DNA from: Paractinoplanes pyxinae
GTDB taxonomy: Bacteria; Actinomycetota; Actinomycetes; Mycobacteriales; Micromonosporaceae
Assembly (NCBI RefSeq): GCF_026626335.1
Contig: NZ_JAPNTZ010000009.1
Location: 186,001-250,000, forward strand
Direction of reading: 5' to 3'
DNA: 64,000 bases
Shown here piece after piece: positions 44,646 through 52,938 of this stretch. Numbering within the stretch: position 1 is the first letter of the stretch; each line of letters begins with the position of its first letter. Under the pieces are notes generated by a model. That model was not told the DNA's origin and searched no databases. It saw only the letters and a program-made list of their open reading frames with translations. The translations under genes were made by a program, and so were the position numbers.

Positions 44646-45601
44646 TCAGCCGCGCTGGGTGTGGCTGGGGAGAATTCCGAAGCGGCGTCGGTAGGCGACT
44701 GCGAACTGGCTGGCGCTGGCCCATCCCCCCGGCGGGCGATCTCGGCGATGGTGCCGCGTCGGGCGCGCAGGTCCTGCTCGGCTCGCTCGAGCCGGATTCG
44801 GCGTAGGTATTGGGTCGGGGTGGTGTCGTAGTGGCGACGGAAGGCGTATTGCAGGGCCCGTGCGGTGACGCCGGCTGCGGCGGCGATCTGGTCGATGGTG
44901 ATGGGCTGGTCGGCGTGAGCGTGCAGGAAGGCGGCGGCGCGGCGTACCGAGACCGGGGTTACCCAGGCGGGACTGGGCTGGTAGGCGACGGTCAGCGCGG
45001 TGCTCGGGAAGGTGTGCAGGGCGGTGATCGCGGTGGTGCGGGTCAGCTCCTCGATCATCAGCGGGCTGACGCTTGCGTCCTGCGATAGCAGGGCCGCGGC
45101 GACGAGGTCGATCAGTGTGGACCACTGTCGGGCCATCGTCGCCGACACCGGGGTGGTGGAGGTGAAGCGTAGATCGGATCCGCGGATTCCCAAGGTTTGT
45201 TCGGCTGTCGTCTCGATCCGGGCCGCGGGTAGTTGAAGGGTTTTCGCGGCCATGTCGAACATGTCCACCACGAAGGGCACGCCCAGCGGGTAGAAGGTCT
45301 GGTCGCCGGCCAGCAGCATCGTCTCCTCGGCGCCGTTGCGGATCCGCATCTGCCCGTTGTCCAGGCCGAAGAACAGATAACTGTCGAACGGGGCGGTTTC
45401 ACCGCGGTAGTCGAGGGTGGAGCGGATGCGACCGGCGCCAATCTGCGCGGTTTGAGCGCCGGCCGCGGCGAATCGGGTTCCTTCACCGACCGCGAGCATC
45501 ACTACCCGGCAGTCAACGTACATCTGCCTGAGGTACTCCTCGGTCTCGGCCTCGTCCTGTGACGACACCCCGAACCGTGCCACCTGATCGGACCCGCCCA
45601 T
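44646..45601 (-). pseudogene. AraC-family regulator, frameshift in the C-terminal HTH
   Basis: ATG 45601 (GGGAGGAG upstream). The N-terminal about 200 residues are a ligand/regulatory domain (ALLLAGDQTFYPLGVPFVVD region). The C-terminal AraC domain has first HTH ITIDQIAAAAGVTARALQYA and PTQYLRRIRLERAEQDL. At the GGGGGG run (44725-44730) the frame is lost. With one more G it reads ARRGGWASASQFAVAYRRR, the second HTH, and ends at 44646. Corrected length about 318 residues. It is convergent with CadD and may regulate it or the insert. Homopolymer indel, so possibly a read error. Confidence 0.82.
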
Positions 45602-45707
45602 CGCTCCTCCCGGGTGTCCCCTATTCGCACGCCTACCGCACGAAGCGCATGCCTGCCACACGAAGTCACCCGGACCGGCAATCCGCGCATCCTGGCCACC
45701 GCCGGGC

Positions 45708-46031
45708 TTGATCTTGCCGTTGCGCCGGGCAGTGCTGGTTCATGAAGCAGTGCTGGTCCATGGACAGGGGCAACACCGTCCCGACGGGTCGTCGACCGGC
45801 GACCGTGCCTACCAGCTGTCGGCGCACGCGGCCCGGGCAAGCGAACGCGCCGCAGCGCGGGCCGACACCGCCCAGCGGCTCAAGGACCGGGCCGTTGCCG
45901 CGCATCGCGCCGCCGTCCTCGCCCGCGAACGTGTGGAACGGCTCCGGGCTGCCCGTCCGCAACCAGCGGAGCAAGAGTTCGCAGGTCACGCAGCGACGCA
46001 AGATCACGATCGGCGAGTTGCGGCGACCTGA
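45708..46031 (+). CDS. Small Ala/Arg-rich coiled-coil protein
   Basis: About 107 residues. The start is uncertain (TTG 45708 or an internal GTG). From AYQLSAHAARASERAAARAD onward it is a continuous charged helix with heptad-like Ala/Leu/Val spacing to LARERVERLRAARPQ. Similar Ala/Arg helices are common in actinobacterial accessory DNA and have no known role. It lies between two AraC-type genes. Confidence 0.4.
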   Translation: MILPLRRAVLVHEAVLVHGQGQHRPDGSSTGDRAYQLSAHAARASERAAARADTAQRLKDRAVAAHRAAVLARERVERLRAARPQPAEQEFAGHAATQDHDRRVAAT

Positions 46032-46061
46032 TGCGTCGCCTGCGCAGCGCCGCACCTTCGT

Positions 46062-46640
46062 TTGCCGCACAACGACGTCAGGCGCTGTGCGTTTCGCGCG
46101 GTAGCCGGCGTAGTTGTTCGCGACGAATGTCGGGTTGTGACGGTAGCTCCCGAGGGCATCACCGGCCGCTGGTGCCACTGGGACCAGGGGCCGGACAGCC
46201 GGCCGCGTTTCGTCGCCGTCGGCGAGCTCGACCGCGACGTCGTGGCGCCCCTGGCTGCTGTGCTGAACGCAGTCGAGCCCGGTTCTCACCCGGTCGTCGA
46301 CATCGATCTGGCCGGGGTGACCTTCCTCGACGCTGCCGCGACTCGGGTGTTGCTGCAGTACCGGGAGGCCGCTGAGCGTCGGGGCGGCGCTGTCCGCCCG
46401 ATCAATGCGGCCGCCGGGGTCCAAGTTGTCATCGACATCCTCTGGGCGGACCCGCTGTCCAGCGCCCGGGACCGGGTGACCAGACCGGCCCGCAGGCAGC
46501 GGTCCGTCGCCGAGTTGCTGAGCTTTTCCGCCGAGATCACCGCGACGGCCCATGACACCGTGGCACGGTCCCAGGCCTTGTGCGCACGGCTCGCACTGGG
46601 CCGCCGGCTCAGCGCCGATCCAGGCGCCGAGGGATCGTGA
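46062..46640 (+). CDS. STAS-domain protein (anti-sigma-factor-antagonist-like)
   Basis: Up to 192 residues. Start uncertain (TTG 46062, or GTG 46137). The STAS core is RFVAVGELDRDVVAPLAAVL, PVVDIDLAGVTFLDAAATRV (the usual D-LxGVxFLD-S/A loop with Ala at the phosphorylatable position) and LLQYREAAERRGGAVRPINA. Because the Ser/Thr is Ala, it may be locked in one state. A helical tail of about 60 residues follows. It may tune a sigma factor or sensor. No kinase partner is adjacent. Confidence 0.75.
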   Translation: MPHNDVRRCAFRAVAGVVVRDECRVVTVAPEGITGRWCHWDQGPDSRPRFVAVGELDRDVVAPLAAVLNAVEPGSHPVVDIDLAGVTFLDAAATRVLLQYREAAERRGGAVRPINAAAGVQVVIDILWADPLSSARDRVTRPARRQRSVAELLSFSAEITATAHDTVARSQALCARLALGRRLSADPGAEGS

Positions 46641-46761
46641 CGTCATCGCAGGCGACGCGAATACACACCGGTGGCCACCGCGCCGCACGTTCGGCCTCTT
46701 GCCGATTGGTTTGACCCGGGTCGGATCCTTGCCCGGCGGGTACGACCTGACCGCCTTCGAT

Positions 46762-47727
46762 TCAGCCCTGGCGCAACGTCGACGACGGCGGATGGCCGTA
46801 CTCCTGGCCATATGCCGCGGTGAACCGGCTGTGATCGGAAAATCCCCACCGGGCGGCAATCTGGCCGACTGTCGTCACCGCCGGATCGGCGCCGAGCAGA
46901 TCACGGTGTGCCCGGTCCAGCCGGACCCGCCGCAGGTATGCCATCGGCGTGGTCCCGAGATGACGCCGAAACGCCAGCTGCACCGCGCGGACGCTTACGT
47001 AGGCGGCGGCCGCGATATCGGCCACGGTGATGTCACGGTGTGGGTGCTCGTCGATGAACGCGATGGCGCGGCGCAGGGTGGCGGAGTGGGCGTCGCGGCG
47101 GTCTTCGATGGTCGGATCGGTCAGCGCGTTGTTCGGAAAGACCGAGAGGGCGGTGGCAGCCAGCAGCCGAGCGACGCTGGCGACCAGCAGCGGCGACACC
47201 AGCGCACCGGGCTGACCGGCTACGGACTGCGCGTAGCCGTAGGAGCTTTCCCACAGCCGGGCGGCCTGCGAGGTAACGGGCGTGTACCCGGTCAGGCGCA
47301 CCGGTTCCCGCCGACGGCCGGGAGCGGTGTCGGCGACCCGGCTGAGCAGGGCCGGGTCGATCGACGCGATTCCTATGTCCAGGTCGGCGCAGCTGACGGT
47401 GCAATATTGATCGGGCTGAAAGCAGAGAACGACATCTCCGGGGCCGATGAGCCGTTCGCCGTCGTGGGAACGGTAACTGGCCCGCCCGGAGCGCAGGTGC
47501 CCGATGGTGATCACGCCGATCGGCGGCGACTCGGCTTCGTAGGAAAAGGAGAACCTCATGTCGTCGAGGCGGACCGCCGGGGACAGCTGAGCCTGGCTGA
47601 CGCGCATCCCGCCGTGCCGGCCGTGGGCTTCGAGCCGGAGATGACCACTGTAGGTGTCCCGCATCAGCTGCTCGGCGACGGCGATGTCCGTCGTCTCGAA
47701 AGACTCACTCACCAGATGCGCCTCCAT
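46762..47727 (-). CDS. AraC-family transcriptional regulator
   Basis: Up to 321 residues. ATG 47727 or the GTG at 47712 could be the start, since the upstream remnant overlaps. N-terminal ligand-binding-like domain (AVRLDDMRFSFSYEAESPPI, GPGDVVLCFQPDQYCTVSCA). C-terminal AraC domain: ITVADIAAAAYVSVRAVQLA and GQIAARWGFSDHSRFTAAYG form the two HTHs. Intact. Related in layout to the other AraC gene of the insert. Confidence 0.88.
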   Translation of the reverse strand: MEAHLVSESFETTDIAVAEQLMRDTYSGHLRLEAHGRHGGMRVSQAQLSPAVRLDDMRFSFSYEAESPPIGVITIGHLRSGRASYRSHDGERLIGPGDVVLCFQPDQYCTVSCADLDIGIASIDPALLSRVADTAPGRRREPVRLTGYTPVTSQAARLWESSYGYAQSVAGQPGALVSPLLVASVARLLAATALSVFPNNALTDPTIEDRRDAHSATLRRAIAFIDEHPHRDITVADIAAAAYVSVRAVQLAFRRHLGTTPMAYLRRVRLDRAHRDLLGADPAVTTVGQIAARWGFSDHSRFTAAYGQEYGHPPSSTLRQG

Positions 47728-47950
47728 TCAAACGCGCGCAAGGTCCGGCTGGGCAGCAGCCGAACCGTTGCTGGTAGGCGGCGGTGAACTGGCTGGCGCC
47801 GGCCCACCCCCACCGGTGCGCGACGGCGGCGACGGTCAGGCCACCGGCCGGGTCACCGGCACGCAGCTCTGCGTCGGCCTGCTCCAGGCGGACCCGACGA
47901 CGGTACCCGCTCGGGCTGATGTCGAGGTAGCGGCGGAACGCACACTGCAG
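47705..47950 (-). pseudogene. AraC-family C-terminal remnant
   Basis: Reads CAFRRYLDISPSGYRRRVRL, LEQADAELRAG, then TVAAVAHRWGWAGASQFTAA and a stop at 47705. Only the second half of the DNA-binding domain remains. It lies directly upstream of the intact AraC gene and shares its end motifs, which suggests a partial duplication. Confidence 0.7.
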
Positions 47951-48397
47951 CCCAGCCTAAGTGCCGGGCGCACGCATTCATACCCGGCCAGATGAAGAAG
48001 ACCGGTACGGTGCACGGCGGCCCCGGCTCGCGGCTACCGAAAACGCCCCCAAGTTGCCCGGTGTCACCAGTGACAGTGCAGGTCAGCGTCTGGTTGAGCT
48101 GCCCACATTCGACCCGGCGTTGCCCTGACGCAGCCGCCCGGGCGGGAGCTTCGCCGACCGCGTCGAGGATGTGGTCACAAACGCAGCAGTAGAGCCACAT
48201 GCCGCTGTCCCTGTCGGCACAAAGTCAGCTGAGGAGGGAGGCGCACTCATCTCGGCGCATCCAAGCACAGAGAGGCTTCATGATCCCTTGCACGCAGCGT
48301 AATCGGGATGCTGAGGGAGCCGTTGGCGCCGCCGGGTGGTAATGATCCGCAAGTGGTGCCGGTTCTGGCGAACATCGCGACGAGCGGTGCCGGTGAA
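47951..48397. other. No confident gene; right side of the insert
   Basis: A minus-strand frame beginning at 48200 (WLYCCVCDHILDAVGEAPAR, then CTVTGDTGQLGGVFGSREPG) has some protein character and several Cys, but no clear ribosome site or family. It might be a small Cys-rich protein. The rest lacks coding signals. Confidence 0.35.
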
Positions 48398-48441
48398 GTG
48401 GTGCCGAAAGTCGCGAACAATTGGTGCCCAAACTCGCGAAC
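48398..48441 (-). repeat. 44-bp inverted repeat, right copy
   Basis: The partner of 42782-42825 in opposite orientation (40 of 44). It contains two GTTCGCGA units on the minus strand and is followed by a diverged third unit at about 48370. Confidence 0.7.
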
Positions 48442-48532
48442 GAAGCCAGCCATCCGCCGGCCGTCATGAAATGTGGTTCTGAACTGCACTGTCAGCGCTG
48501 TTGGAAGCGTGTCAGTTCGGCGTCAGACAGCC

Positions 48533-48569
48533 GAGTGTTCGTCACAGCGCACAAACCCCGGTTTGAGGG
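48533..48569 (+). promoter_or_regulatory. 37-bp shared upstream element, secretion-operon copy
   Basis: 35 of 37 identical to 41064-41100 (minus strand). It contains the palindrome CAAACC-CC-GGTTTG. GTCAG boxes precede it at 48491, 48511 and 48522. The first gene of the secretion operon starts 305 bases downstream, so the leader is long. Confidence 0.6.
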
Positions 48570-48823
48570 TGCGGAACCGCCACGGCACCGAAAACAAGGT
48601 GTCCGGCGCGGTCCCTGCCCGCCGCCGAGCCCCGAACTTTCGAGGGTCGGGCGACGTGAGCCCGGGGACGTTCTCGGGTGCCGCGCCTTTGATGCGCTGA
48701 CACCTCATCACCAGCGAAACCCGAATAGGGAGGACGAGCTCCTCCCGAGACTCCCGGTTCACCTCGCCTGCGTCCTTCGTCTCGGACGCCCGGCGGCGGT
48801 CCCCTTTTCCGCCGTTTCGAGCA

Positions 48824-48859
48824 CGCCGCGCACCCCGTCTGTTCGCCGGGTGCGCGGCG
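48824..48859 (+). promoter_or_regulatory. Leader hairpin directly before the secretion-operon ribosome site
   Basis: Arms CGCCGCGCACCC (48824-48835) and GGGTGCGCGGCG (48848-48859) enclose a 12-base loop. The ribosome site GGGAGG begins at the foot of the stem (48859-48864), 10 bases before ATG 48874. It could control translation or protect the mRNA. Confidence 0.5.
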
Positions 48860-48873
48860 GGAGGTGACCACTC

Positions 48874-49269
48874 ATGTCCCGCACACTGCGGGCACGCCTA
48901 CGTGTCCCGAACATTCACCCTCTAGCTACGGCCCGCCGGGCCGTCCGCTACGCCGTGCCGCTGGGCACGGCAACACTGATCCTGCTCACCCCGGCCGCAG
49001 CGCACGCCGATCCCGGCACCGTGGTCCTGGCGGCGTACAGCCTGCCTCAGGTGGTGGCGAACCTCCGGGAATGGATCATGGGGATCCTTTTTGCCGTCGC
49101 CACTCTTTTCGGGGTTCTCGCCGGGGTGTACTGGTCGACCGCCGGCGGCGATCCTGCCCAGGTCGACAAGGCTAAAGGCGCGTTGAGGAACGCGCTGATC
49201 GGCTACGGCCTGGCCGTGCTCGCCCCGGTCTTGCTGCAGGTCGTGGGCGGCATCGTCGGGGCCGGCTGA
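48874..49269 (+). CDS. Pilin-like conjugation protein (VirB2/TrbC type)
   Basis: 131 residues from ATG 48874. A signal segment ends near TLILLTPAAAHA. Two hydrophobic helices follow (WIMGILFAVATLFGVLAGVY and ALIGYGLAVLAPVLLQVVGG) around a short polar loop, as in VirB2/TrbC pilins or the small membrane proteins of actinobacterial conjugation systems. It opens the secretion operon and its stop shares a base with the next start. Its exact role is inferred from position and layout. Confidence 0.7.
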   Translation: MSRTLRARLRVPNIHPLATARRAVRYAVPLGTATLILLTPAAAHADPGTVVLAAYSLPQVVANLREWIMGILFAVATLFGVLAGVYWSTAGGDPAQVDKAKGALRNALIGYGLAVLAPVLLQVVGGIVGAG

Positions 49270-50183
49270 TGGGCTGGCTCGATCCGAGTAGCTGGCTCGA
49301 CGGCATCCTGGACTGGTTCGCCGGGCTGCTGCTGGACAGCCTAAACACCATGATCGCGGTGATCACCGATGTTCTGCTGATCACACCGAACGTCACCGGG
49401 CTGCCGCAGGTGCAAGCCCTGACCGGCCGAGCCGTCCTGATCGTCGACACGGTGTTCGTGCTCGTGTTCCTCGCCGCCGGGGTGCTGACTATGACCAACC
49501 AAGGCGACGAACGTTCCCGCTACACCGTCAAGGACCTGATCCCGCGCTGCGTGGTCGGGTTCATCACTGCCCACTTCTCCCAGCTGATCGCCGGCCAGAT
49601 GATCGATCTGGCCAACGCGCTCACCGGGGCGCTGACCGAACAGAACTTGGACTCCGACGGCGCGTTCCAGGCGATGCGCAACCACATCACCACCGCTGGC
49701 CAAACCGGCGGGATCGTATTCCTGGTCTGCGTCGCGATCATCCTGTTCCTGATGGCCGCTACGGGCTGCTCGGCGATCGTCCGGTTCGTGATCGCGCTGG
49801 TGCTGACCGCCAGCGCTCCGATCGCGCTGGCGTGTCACGCGCTGCCGCAGACCGATCCGGTTGCCCGGTTCTGGTGGCGTTCTTTCGCCGGGGTCTTGGC
49901 CGTACCGATCCTGCAGGGTTTCGTGCTGTTCGCCGCCCAGTGGATGCTGCTGGACCCGCAGGCGATGTTGCCGCTGCTCGGCCTGCCGGTCGAGTCCGGC
50001 AGCGTGTTCAACCTGTTCGTCGTCATGGTCCTGCTTTGGACCTGCGTGAGGGTGCCTGGCCTGGTCCGCCGCTATGCCACCGAGGGCGGGCGGGGTAACA
50101 ACTTCCTCGGCGCCGTGGTGCGGGTCGTGATCGTGCAGCAGATCAGCCGAACTCTGCCCGGCATCGGGAGGGCGTTCCGATGA
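49269..50183 (+). CDS. VirB6/TrbL-like conjugation membrane protein
   Basis: The 304-residue polytopic protein has six or more hydrophobic spans, including FAGLLLDSLNTMIAVITDVL, VFVLVFLAAGVLTM, GGIVFLVCVAIILFLMAATG and ARFWWRSFAGVLAVPILQGF, with the last carrying the W-RS-x-G region common in such proteins. These usually form the inner-membrane channel of type IV secretion systems. ATGA overlap with the next gene. Confidence 0.75.
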   Translation: MGWLDPSSWLDGILDWFAGLLLDSLNTMIAVITDVLLITPNVTGLPQVQALTGRAVLIVDTVFVLVFLAAGVLTMTNQGDERSRYTVKDLIPRCVVGFITAHFSQLIAGQMIDLANALTGALTEQNLDSDGAFQAMRNHITTAGQTGGIVFLVCVAIILFLMAATGCSAIVRFVIALVLTASAPIALACHALPQTDPVARFWWRSFAGVLAVPILQGFVLFAAQWMLLDPQAMLPLLGLPVESGSVFNLFVVMVLLWTCVRVPGLVRRYATEGGRGNNFLGAVVRVVIVQQISRTLPGIGRAFR

Positions 50184-51133
50184 ACGACCGCCGAGAATCC
50201 GAGGTCGTGCGGGCCCGGATGCCCGCCGACGTCGACGCCGCCGACAAAGTCGCCTACGGATTAACGTTTCGCCAGCTGGCGATCCTCGCCGTCGCCGCGG
50301 TCTTCTGCTACGGCGCTTGGAACGCCTTGCACGATGTCGTGCCGATACCGGTGCTGGTCGGCGGCGGCGTCGTGCTCAGCGGGCTGGTGTTCGGGCTCGC
50401 CGTCGGCCGGCGTGATGGGCTCCCGTTGGATGTGTGGCTGTTCGCCGCGGTGCGGCACTCGCGCGCACCGCGGGCGCTGTCGACCACCGACTCAGGCGCC
50501 AAGATCCCCGACTGGGTCGAGGCTTCGAAGACGAAGGTGATGTTGCCGGCGCCACTGAAGCTGCCCGCCGACGCCATCGGCGACGACGGCGAGATCACCC
50601 TCGGCGGCTCCCGGGCGGCGATGGTCGCCGCGACCAGCGTCAACCTGGCGTTGCGCACCGGCGACGAGCAAGCCGCGCTGGTCGACACGTTCGGCCGCTG
50701 GCTCAACAGCTTGTCGACGGCGACGCAGATCGTCGTGTCGGCGCAGCCAGTCGACCTGCACTCGCACGCCCGCACCGTGGCCGCAGCCGCCGACAGCATG
50801 CCGCACCCGGCGCTCGCCGACGCTGCAGGCGACCACGCGAAGTTCCTCGACGATCTCGCTGAGCGCCGCGATCCGCTGCGCCGGCAGGTCCTGATCGTCA
50901 CCCGCACCAGCGTGGGGGAGCGCGGCGATCACGCCGCCCGCCGCCGCGCGGACGGCACCGTGCGTGCGCTGTCCGGGCTCGGGCTCACCACCCGCGTCCT
51001 GGACGGGCACGCCGCCACCGCCGCCCTGGCCGCGGCGGCGGACCCGTACCGGCCGCCGCGCCCCGGCGGTCTGGCGGCCCCCAACACCGTCATCACCGGC
51101 CCCGCGCCGGCCACACCCTGGAGACAATCGTGA
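50180..51133 (+). CDS. PrgI-family (VirB3-like) conjugation protein
   Basis: 317 residues. The N-terminal about 80 match the PrgI layout: ARMPADVDAADKVAYGLTFR, two close hydrophobic helices (QLAILAVAAVFCYGAWNAL and LVGGGVVLSGLVFGLAVG). A long cytoplasmic part follows (DVWLFAAVRHSRAPRALSTT, HARTVAAAADSMPHP). PrgI proteins precede VirB4 in Gram-positive conjugation systems, as here. Its stop overlaps the VirB4 GTG. Confidence 0.82.
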   Translation: MNDRRESEVVRARMPADVDAADKVAYGLTFRQLAILAVAAVFCYGAWNALHDVVPIPVLVGGGVVLSGLVFGLAVGRRDGLPLDVWLFAAVRHSRAPRALSTTDSGAKIPDWVEASKTKVMLPAPLKLPADAIGDDGEITLGGSRAAMVAATSVNLALRTGDEQAALVDTFGRWLNSLSTATQIVVSAQPVDLHSHARTVAAAADSMPHPALADAAGDHAKFLDDLAERRDPLRRQVLIVTRTSVGERGDHAARRRADGTVRALSGLGLTTRVLDGHAATAALAAAADPYRPPRPGGLAAPNTVITGPAPATPWRQS

Positions 51134-52938
51134 AGACACTGGCCCGCAAACGCGGCAGAACCCCGCCCGAACCCTCCGACCACCCGACCTCGTCGTTGGC
51201 CGCCGCCGCGGCGCCCGCCTCCGTCGAGGTCACGCCCCGCTACCTGCGCGTCGGCGCCGGCTACGCCGCCACTCTGGTGGTCACCGGCTACCCGGCCGAG
51301 GTCGGCCCGGCCTGGCTCGAACCCCTGCTGTCGTGGCCGGGCCGGCTGGACCTGACCCTGCACATCGACCCGATCCCCGCCCCTACCGCCGCGGCCCGGC
51401 TACGGACCCAACGCGCCCGCTTCGAATCGTCGCGGCGGGCGGACGCGACGAAAGGCAAACTCGCCGACCCGTACGTCGAGGCCGCCGCCGACGACGCCGC
51501 CGACCTCGCCGAACGCCTCGCCCGCGGCGTGTCGAAACTGTTCCGTGTCGGCCTTTATCTGACGGTGCACGCCCGCACCGAGGCCGAACTCCTCGAGGCG
51601 TGCGCCCAGGTCAAGGCCGCCGCCGCGTCCACGCTGATCGAGGTCCAGCCGGCCACCTGGCGGCATCTGCCCGGTTGGACCACCACCCTGCCCTTGGCGA
51701 CGGATTCGCTGCAGATGCGGCGGACCATGGATACCCAGGCCCTGGCCGCCGCCTTTCCTCTGGCGTCGGCGGATCTGCCGGCGCCGCTGCCCGGTGACCC
51801 TGCGACCAACGGCGGGGTGCTGTACGGCATCAACCCGGATTCCGAGGGCATCGTCTGGTGGGACCGATGGAGCCAGGAGAACTACAACTCGATCGTCTTG
51901 GCGCGCTCCGGCGCCGGAAAGTCGTACTTCGTCAAACTCGACGTGCTGCGGCAGCTGTACCAGCAGGTGCGGGTCGCCGTCGTTGACCCCGAGGACGAGT
52001 ACCTGCGCCTCGCGGACGCGGTCGGTGGAACCATCGTGCGGCTCGGCGCCCCCGGAGTGAAGATCAACCCCTTGGATCTGCCGGTCGGCGACAGCCGTCC
52101 GGACGTACTCACTCGCCGTGGGCTGTTCCTGCACACGCTGATCGCGGTGCTGCTGGGCGAGGTGCCGCCACCGGCCGAACGCGCCGCCCTGGACCGGGCC
52201 ATCCTCGCCGTCTATCGGCGGGCCGGGATCACCGCCGACCCGGCCACCCACCACCGACCGGCCCCACTGCTGGCCGATCTCGCCGCGGTCCTGCACGCCG
52301 ACGACGATCCGGCCGCCGCCCAGCTCGCCGCCCGGCTCGCCCCCTGGGTGGCCGGATCCTTCGCCGGACTGTTCAACGGCCCGACCACCACCCGCCCCGA
52401 CGGGCACCTCGTGGTCTGGAGCCTTCGGCAACTGCCCGACGAACTGCGCACCGTCGGCACGCTGCTCGCGCTGGACGCGATCTGGCGCAGCGTTGACGCC
52501 CCCGGCCGCACCGGGCTCGGGGTGCGCCGCCTGGTGGTCGTGGACGAGGCGTGGCTGCTGATGCGCGACGGCGAAGGCGCGAAGTTCCTGTTCAAGATGA
52601 GCAAGGCGGGCCGCAAACGCAACGCCGGCCTGTCGGTGATCACGCAGGACGTCGCCGACGTGCTCGGCACCGACCTCGGCCAAGCCGTCGTCAGCAACGC
52701 CGCCACCCAGGTGCTGCTCAAACAGGCACCACAGGCCATCGACAAGGTTGCCGACGCGTTCGGGCTCACCGGCGGAGAGCGGCGCATGCTGCTGTCCGCC
52801 CGGGTCGGCCACGGCCTGTTGATCTCTGGGGCGAATCGGACCGCGTTCGAGGCGATCTCGTCGCGGGCCGAACACGCCCTGGCCACCACGAAGCCGTCCG
52901 ACCTGGCAGGCCTCGACGACCAGGAGGCCGACCTGTGA
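51130..52938 (+). CDS. VirB4-like conjugation ATPase
   Basis: 602 residues from GTG 51130. The N-terminal region is typical (EVTPRYLRVGAGYAATLVVT). Walker A is ARSGAGKS at residues 258-265 and Walker B is RRLVVVDEAWLLM near 470. STSVITQDVADVLG-like motif III appears as LSVITQDVADVLG, followed by VSNAATQVLLKQ. Such ATPases energise pilus biogenesis and DNA transfer. It overlaps both neighbours by GTGA. Confidence 0.92.
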   Translation: MKTLARKRGRTPPEPSDHPTSSLAAAAAPASVEVTPRYLRVGAGYAATLVVTGYPAEVGPAWLEPLLSWPGRLDLTLHIDPIPAPTAAARLRTQRARFESSRRADATKGKLADPYVEAAADDAADLAERLARGVSKLFRVGLYLTVHARTEAELLEACAQVKAAAASTLIEVQPATWRHLPGWTTTLPLATDSLQMRRTMDTQALAAAFPLASADLPAPLPGDPATNGGVLYGINPDSEGIVWWDRWSQENYNSIVLARSGAGKSYFVKLDVLRQLYQQVRVAVVDPEDEYLRLADAVGGTIVRLGAPGVKINPLDLPVGDSRPDVLTRRGLFLHTLIAVLLGEVPPPAERAALDRAILAVYRRAGITADPATHHRPAPLLADLAAVLHADDDPAAAQLAARLAPWVAGSFAGLFNGPTTTRPDGHLVVWSLRQLPDELRTVGTLLALDAIWRSVDAPGRTGLGVRRLVVVDEAWLLMRDGEGAKFLFKMSKAGRKRNAGLSVITQDVADVLGTDLGQAVVSNAATQVLLKQAPQAIDKVADAFGLTGGERRMLLSARVGHGLLISGANRTAFEAISSRAEHALATTKPSDLAGLDDQEADL

